Position numbers and translations under genes: made by a program
Source of the DNA: CAZCZZ01 sp964503335
Lineage (GTDB): Bacteria > Verrucomicrobiota > Kiritimatiellia > CAIVKH01
Assembly (NCBI GenBank): GCA_964503335.1
Contig: CAZCZZ010000032.1
Location: 1-42,514, forward strand
DNA length: 42,514 nt
Reading direction: 5' to 3'
Notes under the pieces: generated by a model
Seen by the model: only the letters and a program-made list of their open reading frames with translations
The model's database searches: none
Told to the model about the DNA's origin: nothing
Shown here: one piece after another, positions 36,601 through 42,514 of the stretch
Numbering within the stretch: position 1 is the stretch's first letter
How the letters are laid out: every line of letters begins with the position of its first letter

Positions 36601-36770
36601 TACCCATGGCCATTAACACCGGTGTCGGAGCCGAAGTTCAGCGCCCGCTCGCAACCGTCGTCATCGGCGGCATTGTCAGTAACACGCTACTGACCCTTGT
36701 CGTGCTTCCCGTCCTCTACAGCTGGTTCGGGCGCTCTTATGTCACCCGGCGCACCGGTACTACCGCTTAG
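33684..36770 (+). CDS. czcA: Heavy-metal efflux RND pump (CzcA family, divalent-metal type)
   Basis: This 1028-residue, 12-helix HME-RND proton/metal antiporter is the inner-membrane engine of the CzcCBA complex. The TM4 signature LDFGLIVDSSVIIVEN (about residues 393-408) is the D-F-G-x3-D form of pumps for Zn, Co, Cd or Ni, not the AMVDAA form of Cu/Ag pumps. Standard landmarks: an early RLPIDAFPDTTPVQVQINT, the porter-domain EGALVMN region, and the second-half GVAILNGLVLVTFI. The start codon overlaps the end of the CDF gene. Immediately after the stop the right junction of the island begins. Confidence 0.93.
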   Translation: MLNWVIETSLRNRLVICLVAVAMTVMGGLALTRLPIDAFPDTTPVQVQINTVAPSLNPLEVEAQITLPVELEIGGLPGLSNVRSISKFGLSQVVATFLDRTSITLARQLVSERLQGIELPEGIDRPELGPIATGLGEVFHYIVRSENGEHSLMQLRELHDWVVKPHLRRVSGVAEVNSWGGFEKQFHVVVEPSKLLKHQLTFVDLTEALEANNQNVGGGVLIRNGEALLVHGLGLVTDIEQIGNIVITSHDGSPVRVRDVAEVQIGHEIRRGAVSANAKGEAVLGLGFMLMGENSHVVTRKLKTALIEAQKALPPDVKVDVVYDRTQLVDKVIRTVEHNLLVGALLVIAILFAFLGNLRAGLIVAAAIPLSMMFAGSLMMQTGIVASLLSLGALDFGLIVDSSVIIVENCARHVKHRKNDPRHEVIRDATVEVIRPSLFGQLIILIVFVPILTLEGVEGKLFRPMALTMIYALLGSLIFSLALTPVLASLLLPKHVEESEPWLVRATHRLYKPVLAWAMQFRWATVLIALVLVSVTGLIGYRMGGEFLPKLQEGALVMNVIRLAGVSVEEAVASNGRIESLLLKHFPDEIEHVWSRIGTAEVATDPMGIELSDLFIALKPASLWKKADTQEELVAEMTSVLQDLPGMNKVFTQPIEMRMNEMIAGIRSDVGIKVYGDDFHALTKISDDIQNVLKDIEGAGEVSGEQITGQPVLEVKIDPQAIARFGVPTRDVLAIVEAVAGKKVGEIREGQRRFPLAVRLPESHRTDVDVLGATLIPTADGPILPLENVARLSETEGPSTINREWGKRRITVQCNVRGRDVGSFVTEAQRLVSAEVKVPEGYTIEWSGQFENMQRANRRLMVVVPVTLGLIFMLLYLSLGSVRDVLIVATGIPLGAAGGVTALALRGMPFTVSAAIGFIALSGVAILNGLVLVTFIKQRLAAGLSVDHAIREGCQIRLRPVLMTALVAAVGFIPMAINTGVGAEVQRPLATVVIGGIVSNTLLTLVVLPVLYSWFGRSYVTRRTGTTA

Positions 36771-36888
36771 TGGAAAACAGGATCGCTCGAACCGGAAAAT
36801 CCACACCGGCATCGTTTCCCTATCGACTGATGAAATTCGTGGTGGGCGTGAAATGCTGTTCAGGCATAGAGCGGCCTACCCGCGTCGC

Positions 36889-37306
36889 TGACACGGCTGA
36901 GATCTACCTGATCGCAGCATTCAGCGATGTACCGCTGTCTCCGACCCTGTCGGTCTACTACGACGTGAAGGAAGCCGACGGCTTCTACGGCAGCCTTGCC
37001 GTCAGCCACGCGGTTGAGCTCAGCGAGCAAGCCTCGTTGAACCTCGGCGCGTCCATCGGTGCAGCCTCGGAAGATTGGGGCACGTACTACTACGGCGTCG
37101 AAGGCTATGACGATGGCCTCAACGACTGGGGCGTCAGCGCTTCTATTCCCTTCGCAGTCAATGACTCGTGGACGGTCACGCCCGGCGTCTCGTACTCGGC
37201 TCTTCTCGGCGATGGTGAAGACGCGGTCGATTCCAGCGGCGACGCCCTGTACTACGGCGACACCGACGCGGTCGTCGGCAGCCTCAAGGCCAGCTACGCG
37301 TTCTAA
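36889..37306 (+). pseudogene. Truncated TorF-like porin copy (C-terminal half)
   Basis: This corresponds to codons 134-271 of the intact porin gene (28454-29269), without signal peptide or first half. The match begins sharply at 36889. The frame stays open upstream to a GTG at 36770 that overlaps the czcA stop codon, giving a possible 178-residue chimera with 40 non-homologous residues, but it would lack an export signal. There are 29 differences in 418 bases from the intact copy, none of them after position 37164. Confidence 0.88.
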
Positions 37307-37331
37307 CCGGTTTTCGTAATCGGTGTTTCGT

Positions 37332-37367
37332 AAAAGCCCCGCTCCGGGAAACCGGAGCGGGGCTTTT
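37332..37367. terminator. Rho-independent terminator (second copy)
   Basis: AAAAGCCCCGCTCCGG-GAAA-CCGGAGCGGGGCTTTT. Compared with the left copy it has two changes, one of which repairs the mismatch in the stem. It ends transcription from the czcA side and faces the DUF3996-like gene. Confidence 0.9.
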
Positions 37368-37406
37368 CGTTCTCTTCTGTAGCTGGGGGCGACGACCCCG
37401 GTCTTC

Positions 37407-37910
37407 CTACTTGAAATAGAACCGCGCCCCAATGGCCGCATCCACGTCAAAATCGGTATCCGGCACGACATCGAGAATCGGGACAATCTCAACGAAAAGA
37501 TCGATCGAGTTCTTCGCGAAATAATAGCTCATACCCACCGGGATTCGGACGCCCACGGACGTGTCCCCATCGTCATCATCATTGTCTTTCCCATGGTCGT
37601 CGTCCTCGGCGTCCAACCGGACCCGTACACCCGCTCCATAGTAGAGCGGCACCTTGTCCTGAATGGCCAGCAGGTTCTCGGGATCGTACAGGTGGATGAG
37701 ATAGTCGGCGTGCAGTTGGAGCGACTCGTTGTCGGACAGCGACCACGCCGCCGCCCCGTCAATCGCCCTCGTGTCACTCACCCACTTCTTCACACTTACC
37801 CCGGTCGGCTCACCCAGGATCACACCCAGACCAAAGCCATCCAGAGCCAGCACACTCGGTTTGTTCACAAAAAACGCCAACAGGATTAGCACACCAAGAA
37901 TTCGTTTCAT
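37407..37910 (-). CDS. DUF3996/BAPKO_0422-like outer-membrane beta-barrel protein (intact copy)
   Basis: This is a 167-residue exported protein. The signal peptide spans about 1-23 (MKRILGVLILLAFFVNKPSVLA), followed by GFGLGVILGEPTGVSVKKWV, LHADYLIH, YYGAGVRVRLD and the C-terminal RIPVGMSYYF...LFVEIVPILDVVPDTDF...GARFYFK. These match my recollection of the DUF3996 family of small barrels. Between YYGAGVRVRLD and VGVRIPVG lies an Asp-rich loop (AEDDDHGKDNDDDDGD), a possible metal-binding surface loop. I chose the ATG at 37910 because GGAGG precedes it by five bases; the upstream ATG at 38000 would add 30 residues ahead of the signal peptide. Its C-terminal third is duplicated at 29405-29552. 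Confidence 0.8.
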   Translation of the reverse strand: MKRILGVLILLAFFVNKPSVLALDGFGLGVILGEPTGVSVKKWVSDTRAIDGAAAWSLSDNESLQLHADYLIHLYDPENLLAIQDKVPLYYGAGVRVRLDAEDDDHGKDNDDDDGDTSVGVRIPVGMSYYFAKNSIDLFVEIVPILDVVPDTDFDVDAAIGARFYFK

Positions 37911-38114
37911 CGCTTCCTCCATATCGTATGAACACGTCGAATCAGTCAGCACAATAGCCCGGATCGATCGAACCCCCAAGGCAGCCTTTCCCACCCCCAT
38001 CTTCGTGCATACATTTTTGTATTTGTAAGCGTCATTTTAGGAACATTACTGTAGTATTTGATCTCTGGCGCGCCTTGGCGCATACGACACATCGCGTTTT
38101 CCATCAACACCTTA

Positions 38115-38133
38115 CACTTCATTCAACGAAGTG
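38115..38133. promoter_or_regulatory. Inverted repeat upstream of purF
   Basis: CACTTC-ATTCAAC-GAAGTG lies 30 bases before the purF start in the 253-base divergent gap shared with the DUF3996-like gene. It might be an operator or leader hairpin. No purine riboswitch or clear promoter was recognised in this gap. Confidence 0.35.
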
Positions 38134-38163
38134 GAATGATTCCCGCTTTACAGTCCCATCCCA

Positions 38164-39636
38164 ATGATGAATGTTTCACCTATGGAAAACCATTCGAGTG
38201 GCACATGGAGTGTCGATGATGGCGACGGGAGACCGCGCCATTATTGCGGGCTTTTTGGCGTTTTTGGGGTACCCAACGCCGCCCAGTTGATTTATCAGGG
38301 CCTTTTCTCGCTTCAGCACCGCGGTCAGGAGGGCGCGGGGATTGTGATGAGTGACGGGACGAAGGTTCGCTCCGTCAAGGGCATGGGCCTCGTCAACGAG
38401 GTCTTCAAGCGGGATCAACTGGCGGGCGAGTTGCCCGGCAACATCGGTGTCGGCCATGTGCGCTATTCGACGACCGGCTCCCCTCGCCCGCAGAACGTGC
38501 AGCCGCTGGTGGTCGAGTGTTACGACGGCATCTGGTCGATTGCGCACAACGGCAACCTGACCAACGCAAAGCGGCTTCGCCGATCCTACCAGGAAGCGGG
38601 CGCCATTTTCCAGACGAGTACGGACAGCGAAATCCTGCTGCACTTGATCGCCGACCCGATGTATCGCACGCGCCCCCGTCGCGTGGAGCGGGCCTTAAGC
38701 GAATTGCAGGGCGCGTTTTCGTTCCTAATCATGACGAAGGACTCGATCATGGCCGCGCGCGATCCCTACGGGTTCCGCCCCCTTTCGATCGGCAAGCTCG
38801 GCAGCGGGTATGTGTTCTCCAGCGAAACCTGCGCCTTGGAGCAGATCGGTGCCGACTTCGTCCGCGACGTTCTGCCCGGCGAACTGGTCATTGTCGACCA
38901 GCGCGGCATACGGGGTCACACCTTCTGCGAACCGGTCACCGGTTCCCTCGGCCAGTGCATCTTCGAGCATGTCTATTTCGCGCGGCCCGACAGCAATGTC
39001 TTTGGCCAGAGCGTGCATGATGTCCGGGTCCGACTCGGACGCCGCCTCGCGGAGGAGAATCCGGTCCAAGCCGACATCGTGACGCCGATTCCCGACAGCG
39101 GCAACGCAGCCGCCCTGGGCTATTCGCAGGCTAGCGGCATCCCGCTGGACTACGGCTTCATCCGCAACCACTACATCGGACGCACGTTCATCATGCCCAC
39201 GACGGCCCAGCGGGCCGACGGCGTGGACATGAAGCTCGCCGTGGTGCCCAGCGTGGTGCGCGGCAAACGCATTGTCGTGGTGGACGATTCCCTTATCCGG
39301 GGCACGACTTCCAAACGCCGCATCCAGTCCCTCCGCGACGCCGGCGCGACGGAGATCCACCTTCGCATCTCCTGCCCGCCGACAAAGCATCCGTGCTATT
39401 TCGGAATCGATTTCCCGTCATCGGACGAACTCATCGCCGCACAAAATTCCATCGAGGAGGTCCGCAAGTTCATCGGCGCAGACAGCCTCGGATACCTGGG
39501 CATGGACGGACTGCTTTCCGCGGTGGATCATCCCGGCGATTACTGTACGGGCTGCTTCACGGGCAAGTACCCGTTCGAGGCGGTGGAGCATCACAACAAA
39601 CACGAGCTGGAAAACACGGCCGCGACCTCGGTTTAG
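38164..39636 (+). CDS. purF: Amidophosphoribosyltransferase (glutamine PRPP amidotransferase)
   Basis: This 490-residue enzyme catalyses the first committed step of purine synthesis: glutamine + PRPP to phosphoribosylamine. The N-terminal Ntn glutaminase begins at C28 (HYCGLFGVFG), so the first 27 residues must be a propeptide that is cut off, as in Bacillus PurF. The PRPP-binding loop IVVVDDSLIRGTTS follows. Cysteines C265 (GQCIFEHVYFARPDS), C404 (ISCPPT), C461 and C464 (DYCTGC) match the 4Fe-4S ligands of the Bacillus-type enzyme, so it probably carries that cluster. No ribosome-binding site is evident for the ATG at 38164; ATGs at 38167 and 38182 only shorten the propeptide. Confidence 0.93.
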   Translation: MMNVSPMENHSSGTWSVDDGDGRPRHYCGLFGVFGVPNAAQLIYQGLFSLQHRGQEGAGIVMSDGTKVRSVKGMGLVNEVFKRDQLAGELPGNIGVGHVRYSTTGSPRPQNVQPLVVECYDGIWSIAHNGNLTNAKRLRRSYQEAGAIFQTSTDSEILLHLIADPMYRTRPRRVERALSELQGAFSFLIMTKDSIMAARDPYGFRPLSIGKLGSGYVFSSETCALEQIGADFVRDVLPGELVIVDQRGIRGHTFCEPVTGSLGQCIFEHVYFARPDSNVFGQSVHDVRVRLGRRLAEENPVQADIVTPIPDSGNAAALGYSQASGIPLDYGFIRNHYIGRTFIMPTTAQRADGVDMKLAVVPSVVRGKRIVVVDDSLIRGTTSKRRIQSLRDAGATEIHLRISCPPTKHPCYFGIDFPSSDELIAAQNSIEEVRKFIGADSLGYLGMDGLLSAVDHPGDYCTGCFTGKYPFEAVEHHNKHELENTAATSV

Positions 39637-39650
39637 GATTGCAAATTGCA

Positions 39651-39690
39651 GGGGTCTGATTAGGTTTCCGACCCCTATTTTCGGGGTCGG
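39651..39690 (+). promoter_or_regulatory. Alternative hairpins between purF and gltB
   Basis: GGGGTC (39651-39656) can pair with GACCCC (39670-39675). The same GACCCC, as part of CCGACCCC (39668-39675), also pairs with GGGGTCGG (39683-39690) around TATTTTC. The two stems exclude each other, an arrangement seen in attenuators. It could equally be a simple terminator hairpin of purF; there is no T-run after it. Confidence 0.45.
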
Positions 39691-39720
39691 CGTGTGCGTC
39701 GATGGCGGCGTAAGGAAGGC

Positions 39721-42514
39721 ATGAAGCGTATGCAAGAGCGTACTTGGTTGGCAGGGGGACTGGACGGCGGCAAGCCGAAGGCCCAGGGCCTGTATGATCC
39801 CTCATTCGAGCACGACGCGTGCGGCGTCGGCATGGTCTGCAATTTGAAGGGCGTAAAATCGCACGACGTCGTCCACAAGGCGCTGCAGATTCTACAGAAC
39901 CTTTCCCACCGCGGCGCGTGCGGCTGCGACGAAACGACGGGCGACGGCGCGGGCATCCTCATGCAGATGCCGGACAAGTTCCTGCGCAAGGTCTCAAGCG
40001 ATCTCGGTTTCACCCTGCCAGAAGACACAGCCTATGCGTCCGGCCTCGTGTTCCTGCCGCGCGATCCGACAGAGCGCGCTTTCTGCATGGACCTTTTCCA
40101 GCGCGTGATCCGGGAAGAAGGCCAGGAGTTCCTCGGCTGGCGCAACGTCGCGCAGCACAACGAGGTGCTGGGCGATATCGCGCGCGCGGTCGAGCCGGAC
40201 ATCCACCAGATCTTCATCGGACGCGGCAAAGGCATCAAGGACCAGGCCCACTTCGAGCGGAAGCTCTTCGTGCTTCGCAAGGTGTTGGAAAGAGCCATCC
40301 GTGAATCCGGGCTGAAAGAGAAGAAATTCTTCTACGTGCCCAGCCTTTCCAGCCGCACGATCGTCTACAAGGGCCTGATGCTGGCCGACCAGATCGAGCC
40401 GTTCCTGCCCGACCTGACGGATCCGGACCTGCAGAGCGCGATGGCCCTCGTCCACCAGCGCTACAGCACGAACACGTTCCCGACCTGGGACCTCGCGCAG
40501 CCTTTCCGTTTCATCTGCCACAACGGCGAAATCAACACGCTCCGCGGCAACGTGAACTGGATCACCGCCCGCCAGCGACTGTTCCACAGCCCGCTGTTCG
40601 GCAACGATCTCCAGAAGCTGTTCCCGATCGCCACACCCGGGGCCAGCGATTCCGCGATCCTCGATAACGTCGTGGAGCTGCTCTACCACGGCGGACGTTC
40701 CCTGCCCCACGTGATGTCCATGCTCATCCCCGAAGCGTGGCAGAACCACGCGACGATGAGCGATGAGAAGAAGGCGTTCTACCAATACCACGCGTGCCTG
40801 TCGGAACCGTGGGACGGTCCTGCGTCCATCCCGTTCTCGGACGGCACCTGCGTCGGCGCGGTGCTCGACCGCAACGGCCTGCGTCCTTCCCGCTACACGG
40901 TGACGAAGGATGGCTTTGTCATCATGGGCTCGGAAACCGGCGTGCTGGAAGTCGATCCCGCCAACGTCGCACAGAAGGGCCGACTGCAGCCGGGCCGCAT
41001 GTTCCTCGTCGATATGTCCAAGGGCCGCATCGTGGAAGACGAAGAGGTCAAACACGAGATGGCCGCGCGCAAACCGTACCGCACCTGGCTGAACAAGCAC
41101 CTGGTGACGCTCGATACGCTCCCGCCGCTTGCGAAGCCTCTTCCGGAACTTTCCGACGATCTGAAGGTGTTGCAGAACCTCTTCGGCTATACGTTGGAAG
41201 ACCTGCGCATCGTCATGGCTCCGATGGCGAAGTCGGGCATCGAAGCCACGGGCTCCATGGGCGTGGATACACCCATCGCCGTGCTGTCCGACCGGCCACA
41301 GCTTCTCTACTCCTATTTCAAGCAACTGTTCGCGCAGGTCACCAATCCTCCGCTGGACGCGATCCGCGAAGAGCTCGTCACTTCCATGGGCACGAGCATT
41401 GGCGGCGCGCGCAACCTCCTGGAGGAGACGCCCGAGCATTGCCACCAGCTCAAGCTTCCGCAGCCGATCCTCACGAACGAGGACCTTGAACGCATCCGCG
41501 AAATCGAGGACGTGGGCATTTCTTCGATCACGCTCCCGGCGGTCTTTGAACCGGCAGGCGGCGGCGCTGCCCTCGAGGCCGCGATGGAAGGTCTTTGCAG
41601 CGCTGCAGAAGCAGCGATCTTGGGCGGCCACGAGATCATCATCCTGTCCGACCGTACTGCAGGCAGTGAGATGGCCCCGATCCCCGCCCTCCTCGCCTGC
41701 TCCGGCGTGCATCATCATTTGATCCGTACCGGTCTGCGCCAGCGCTGCGGTCTCGTCATCGAGAGCGGCGAACCGCGCGAGATCCATCATTTCGCGACGC
41801 TGTTCGGCTATGGCGCCAGCGCGATCAATCCTTACCTGGCGTTCGAGACGCTGCACGACATGGTCGAGCAGAAGATGCTCGACGTGGATTATCCCACGGC
41901 GAAGAAGAACTTCATCAAGGCCGCCAACAAGGGCGTGCTGAAGGTCATGTCCAAGATGGGCATCTCCACGCTGCAGAGCTACAAGGGCGCGCAGCAGTTT
42001 GAAGCCGTCGGCCTGAGCAGCAGCGTCGTGGAGAAGTACTTCACGTGGACCGCAACCCGCATCGAAGGCGCGAACATCGAGACCATCGCGTTGGAAGCCA
42101 AGCGCCGGCACGAGCGGGCGTATCCGCCCGTCCAGGTGCCGGAGACGCTCGACCTCGACGTGGGCGGGCTCTACCAGTGGCGCCGTACCGGTGAACGCCA
42201 CATGCTGACGCCGCTCGTCATCGCCAAGCTCCAGCAGGCTACGCGCGAGAACAAGCTCAACACCTACGAAGAGTATGCGAAGCTGGTGAACGACCAGACA
42301 CGCGAGCTCAACACCCTCCGCGGATTGCTCGACTTCAAGCCGTCGGACCGTTCCATTCCGCTCGACCAGGTCGAGCCGTGGACAGAAATCGTGAAACGCT
42401 TCAAGACCGGTGCCATGTCCTACGGTTCCATCAGCCAGGAAGCGCACGAGACGCTCGCCATCGCCATGAACCGCATCGGCGGCAAGAGTAATTCAGGTGA
42501 AGGCGGCGAAGATG
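39721..42514 (+). CDS. gltB: Glutamate synthase large subunit (partial; runs off the window)
   Basis: The first 931 codons of GOGAT, a protein normally of about 1500 residues, which makes two glutamates from glutamine and 2-oxoglutarate. The Ntn glutaminase begins at C34 (HDACGVGMVCNLKG), leaving a 33-residue propeptide. Glutaminase landmarks follow (HRGACGCDETTGDGAGIL, HQRYSTNTFPTWDLAQPFR, CHNGEINTLRGN), then the central domain. The window ends just after the FMN-domain opening FKTGAMSYGSIS...RIGGKSNSGEGGED. AAGGA lies four bases before the ATG at 39721; the second ATG at 39730 is possible. It is downstream of purF on the same strand with an 84-base gap. Confidence 0.95.
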   Translation, partial: MKRMQERTWLAGGLDGGKPKAQGLYDPSFEHDACGVGMVCNLKGVKSHDVVHKALQILQNLSHRGACGCDETTGDGAGILMQMPDKFLRKVSSDLGFTLPEDTAYASGLVFLPRDPTERAFCMDLFQRVIREEGQEFLGWRNVAQHNEVLGDIARAVEPDIHQIFIGRGKGIKDQAHFERKLFVLRKVLERAIRESGLKEKKFFYVPSLSSRTIVYKGLMLADQIEPFLPDLTDPDLQSAMALVHQRYSTNTFPTWDLAQPFRFICHNGEINTLRGNVNWITARQRLFHSPLFGNDLQKLFPIATPGASDSAILDNVVELLYHGGRSLPHVMSMLIPEAWQNHATMSDEKKAFYQYHACLSEPWDGPASIPFSDGTCVGAVLDRNGLRPSRYTVTKDGFVIMGSETGVLEVDPANVAQKGRLQPGRMFLVDMSKGRIVEDEEVKHEMAARKPYRTWLNKHLVTLDTLPPLAKPLPELSDDLKVLQNLFGYTLEDLRIVMAPMAKSGIEATGSMGVDTPIAVLSDRPQLLYSYFKQLFAQVTNPPLDAIREELVTSMGTSIGGARNLLEETPEHCHQLKLPQPILTNEDLERIREIEDVGISSITLPAVFEPAGGGAALEAAMEGLCSAAEAAILGGHEIIILSDRTAGSEMAPIPALLACSGVHHHLIRTGLRQRCGLVIESGEPREIHHFATLFGYGASAINPYLAFETLHDMVEQKMLDVDYPTAKKNFIKAANKGVLKVMSKMGISTLQSYKGAQQFEAVGLSSSVVEKYFTWTATRIEGANIETIALEAKRRHERAYPPVQVPETLDLDVGGLYQWRRTGERHMLTPLVIAKLQQATRENKLNTYEEYAKLVNDQTRELNTLRGLLDFKPSDRSIPLDQVEPWTEIVKRFKTGAMSYGSISQEAHETLAIAMNRIGGKSNSGEGGED

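Larger units (their letters stand above)
36889..37554. repeat. Right copy of the duplicated locus flanking the efflux island
   Basis: This is the direct-repeat partner of 28852-29552. Here the porin is truncated and the DUF3996-like gene complete, the reverse of the left copy. The perfectly identical tract is 37164-37339 (176 bases). Confidence 0.9.

Noticed and set aside
33684..36770. Reading the RND pump as CusA (copper/silver)
   Set aside because: The TM4 motif is D-F-G-x3-D-S-S, the divalent-metal form; the A-M-V-D-A-A motif of monovalent-metal pumps is absent.
39994..42447. 817-codon open frame on the minus strand
   Set aside because: It lies wholly inside gltB, whose + strand translation has every glutamate synthase motif. 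Long antisense frames are expected from high-GC codon use. The minus-strand translation looks like low-complexity charged sequence without a domain.

Overview
The window reads as a high-GC bacterial scaffold from a metagenome. It contains a 100-N gap whose two edges repeat the same 55 bases. The gene set suggests the PVC superphylum, most likely Verrucomicrobiota or Kiritimatiellota. It has a 727-residue type III glutamine synthetase, a pilMNOPQ-like secretin operon, and a giant secreted protein with Ca-binding repeats, LamG folds and FG-GAP repeats. It also has paired Gfo/Idh/MocA oxidoreductases and many small palindromic intergenic repeats. The phylum call is inference; there is no rRNA or other decisive marker.

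Layout. 1-705: a small membrane-protein gene with the structure of an integron gene cassette (attC at 47-109, cassette start at 704/705). 706-1257: no gene, several short inverted repeats. 1258-3465: MFS exporter and an RmlD-like reductase, convergent over a hexamer-repeat hairpin. 3700-8483: pilM-pilN-pilO-pilP-like-secretin operon with overlapping genes, followed by a 1840-residue surface protein (8599-14121). 14222-15793: YdjM-like membrane hydrolase and a TlpA-like protein with Trp in place of both active-site Cys. 15929-17431: GH13 enzyme. 17681-19864: glnN. 19932-22448: TfoX-N protein and two Gfo/Idh/MocA proteins. 22579-25874: glutamine-dependent NAD synthetase overlapping a GAF/sigma54 activator. 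26088-29269: amt, glnK and a TorF-like porin. About 29553-36888: a divalent-metal efflux island (small secreted ORF, czcC, czcB with seven Cys/His knuckles, CDF transporter, czcA). 37407-37910: DUF3996-like outer-membrane protein. 38164-42514: purF and gltB, the latter running off the end.

How it fits together. Nitrogen assimilation is the main theme: ammonium uptake (Amt), sensing (GlnK), fixation into glutamine (GSIII), glutamate formation (GltB), and glutamine users (PurF, NadE). The sigma54 activator lies directly upstream of amt, and a good -24/-12 promoter sits in front of amt.

The most striking structure is the efflux island. It is bounded by direct copies of one chromosomal locus, the 3' ends of a convergent porin/DUF3996 gene pair. 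The left junction has an intact porin and a truncated DUF3996 gene; the right junction has a truncated porin and an intact DUF3996 gene. That is the pattern expected when a circular DNA carrying a fragment of the locus integrates by a single crossover. A 176-base stretch of perfect identity inside otherwise about 90% identical copies may mark the crossover, or a chimeric assembly join. A second notable point is a palindromic repeat carried in frame inside nadE, between its two catalytic domains.
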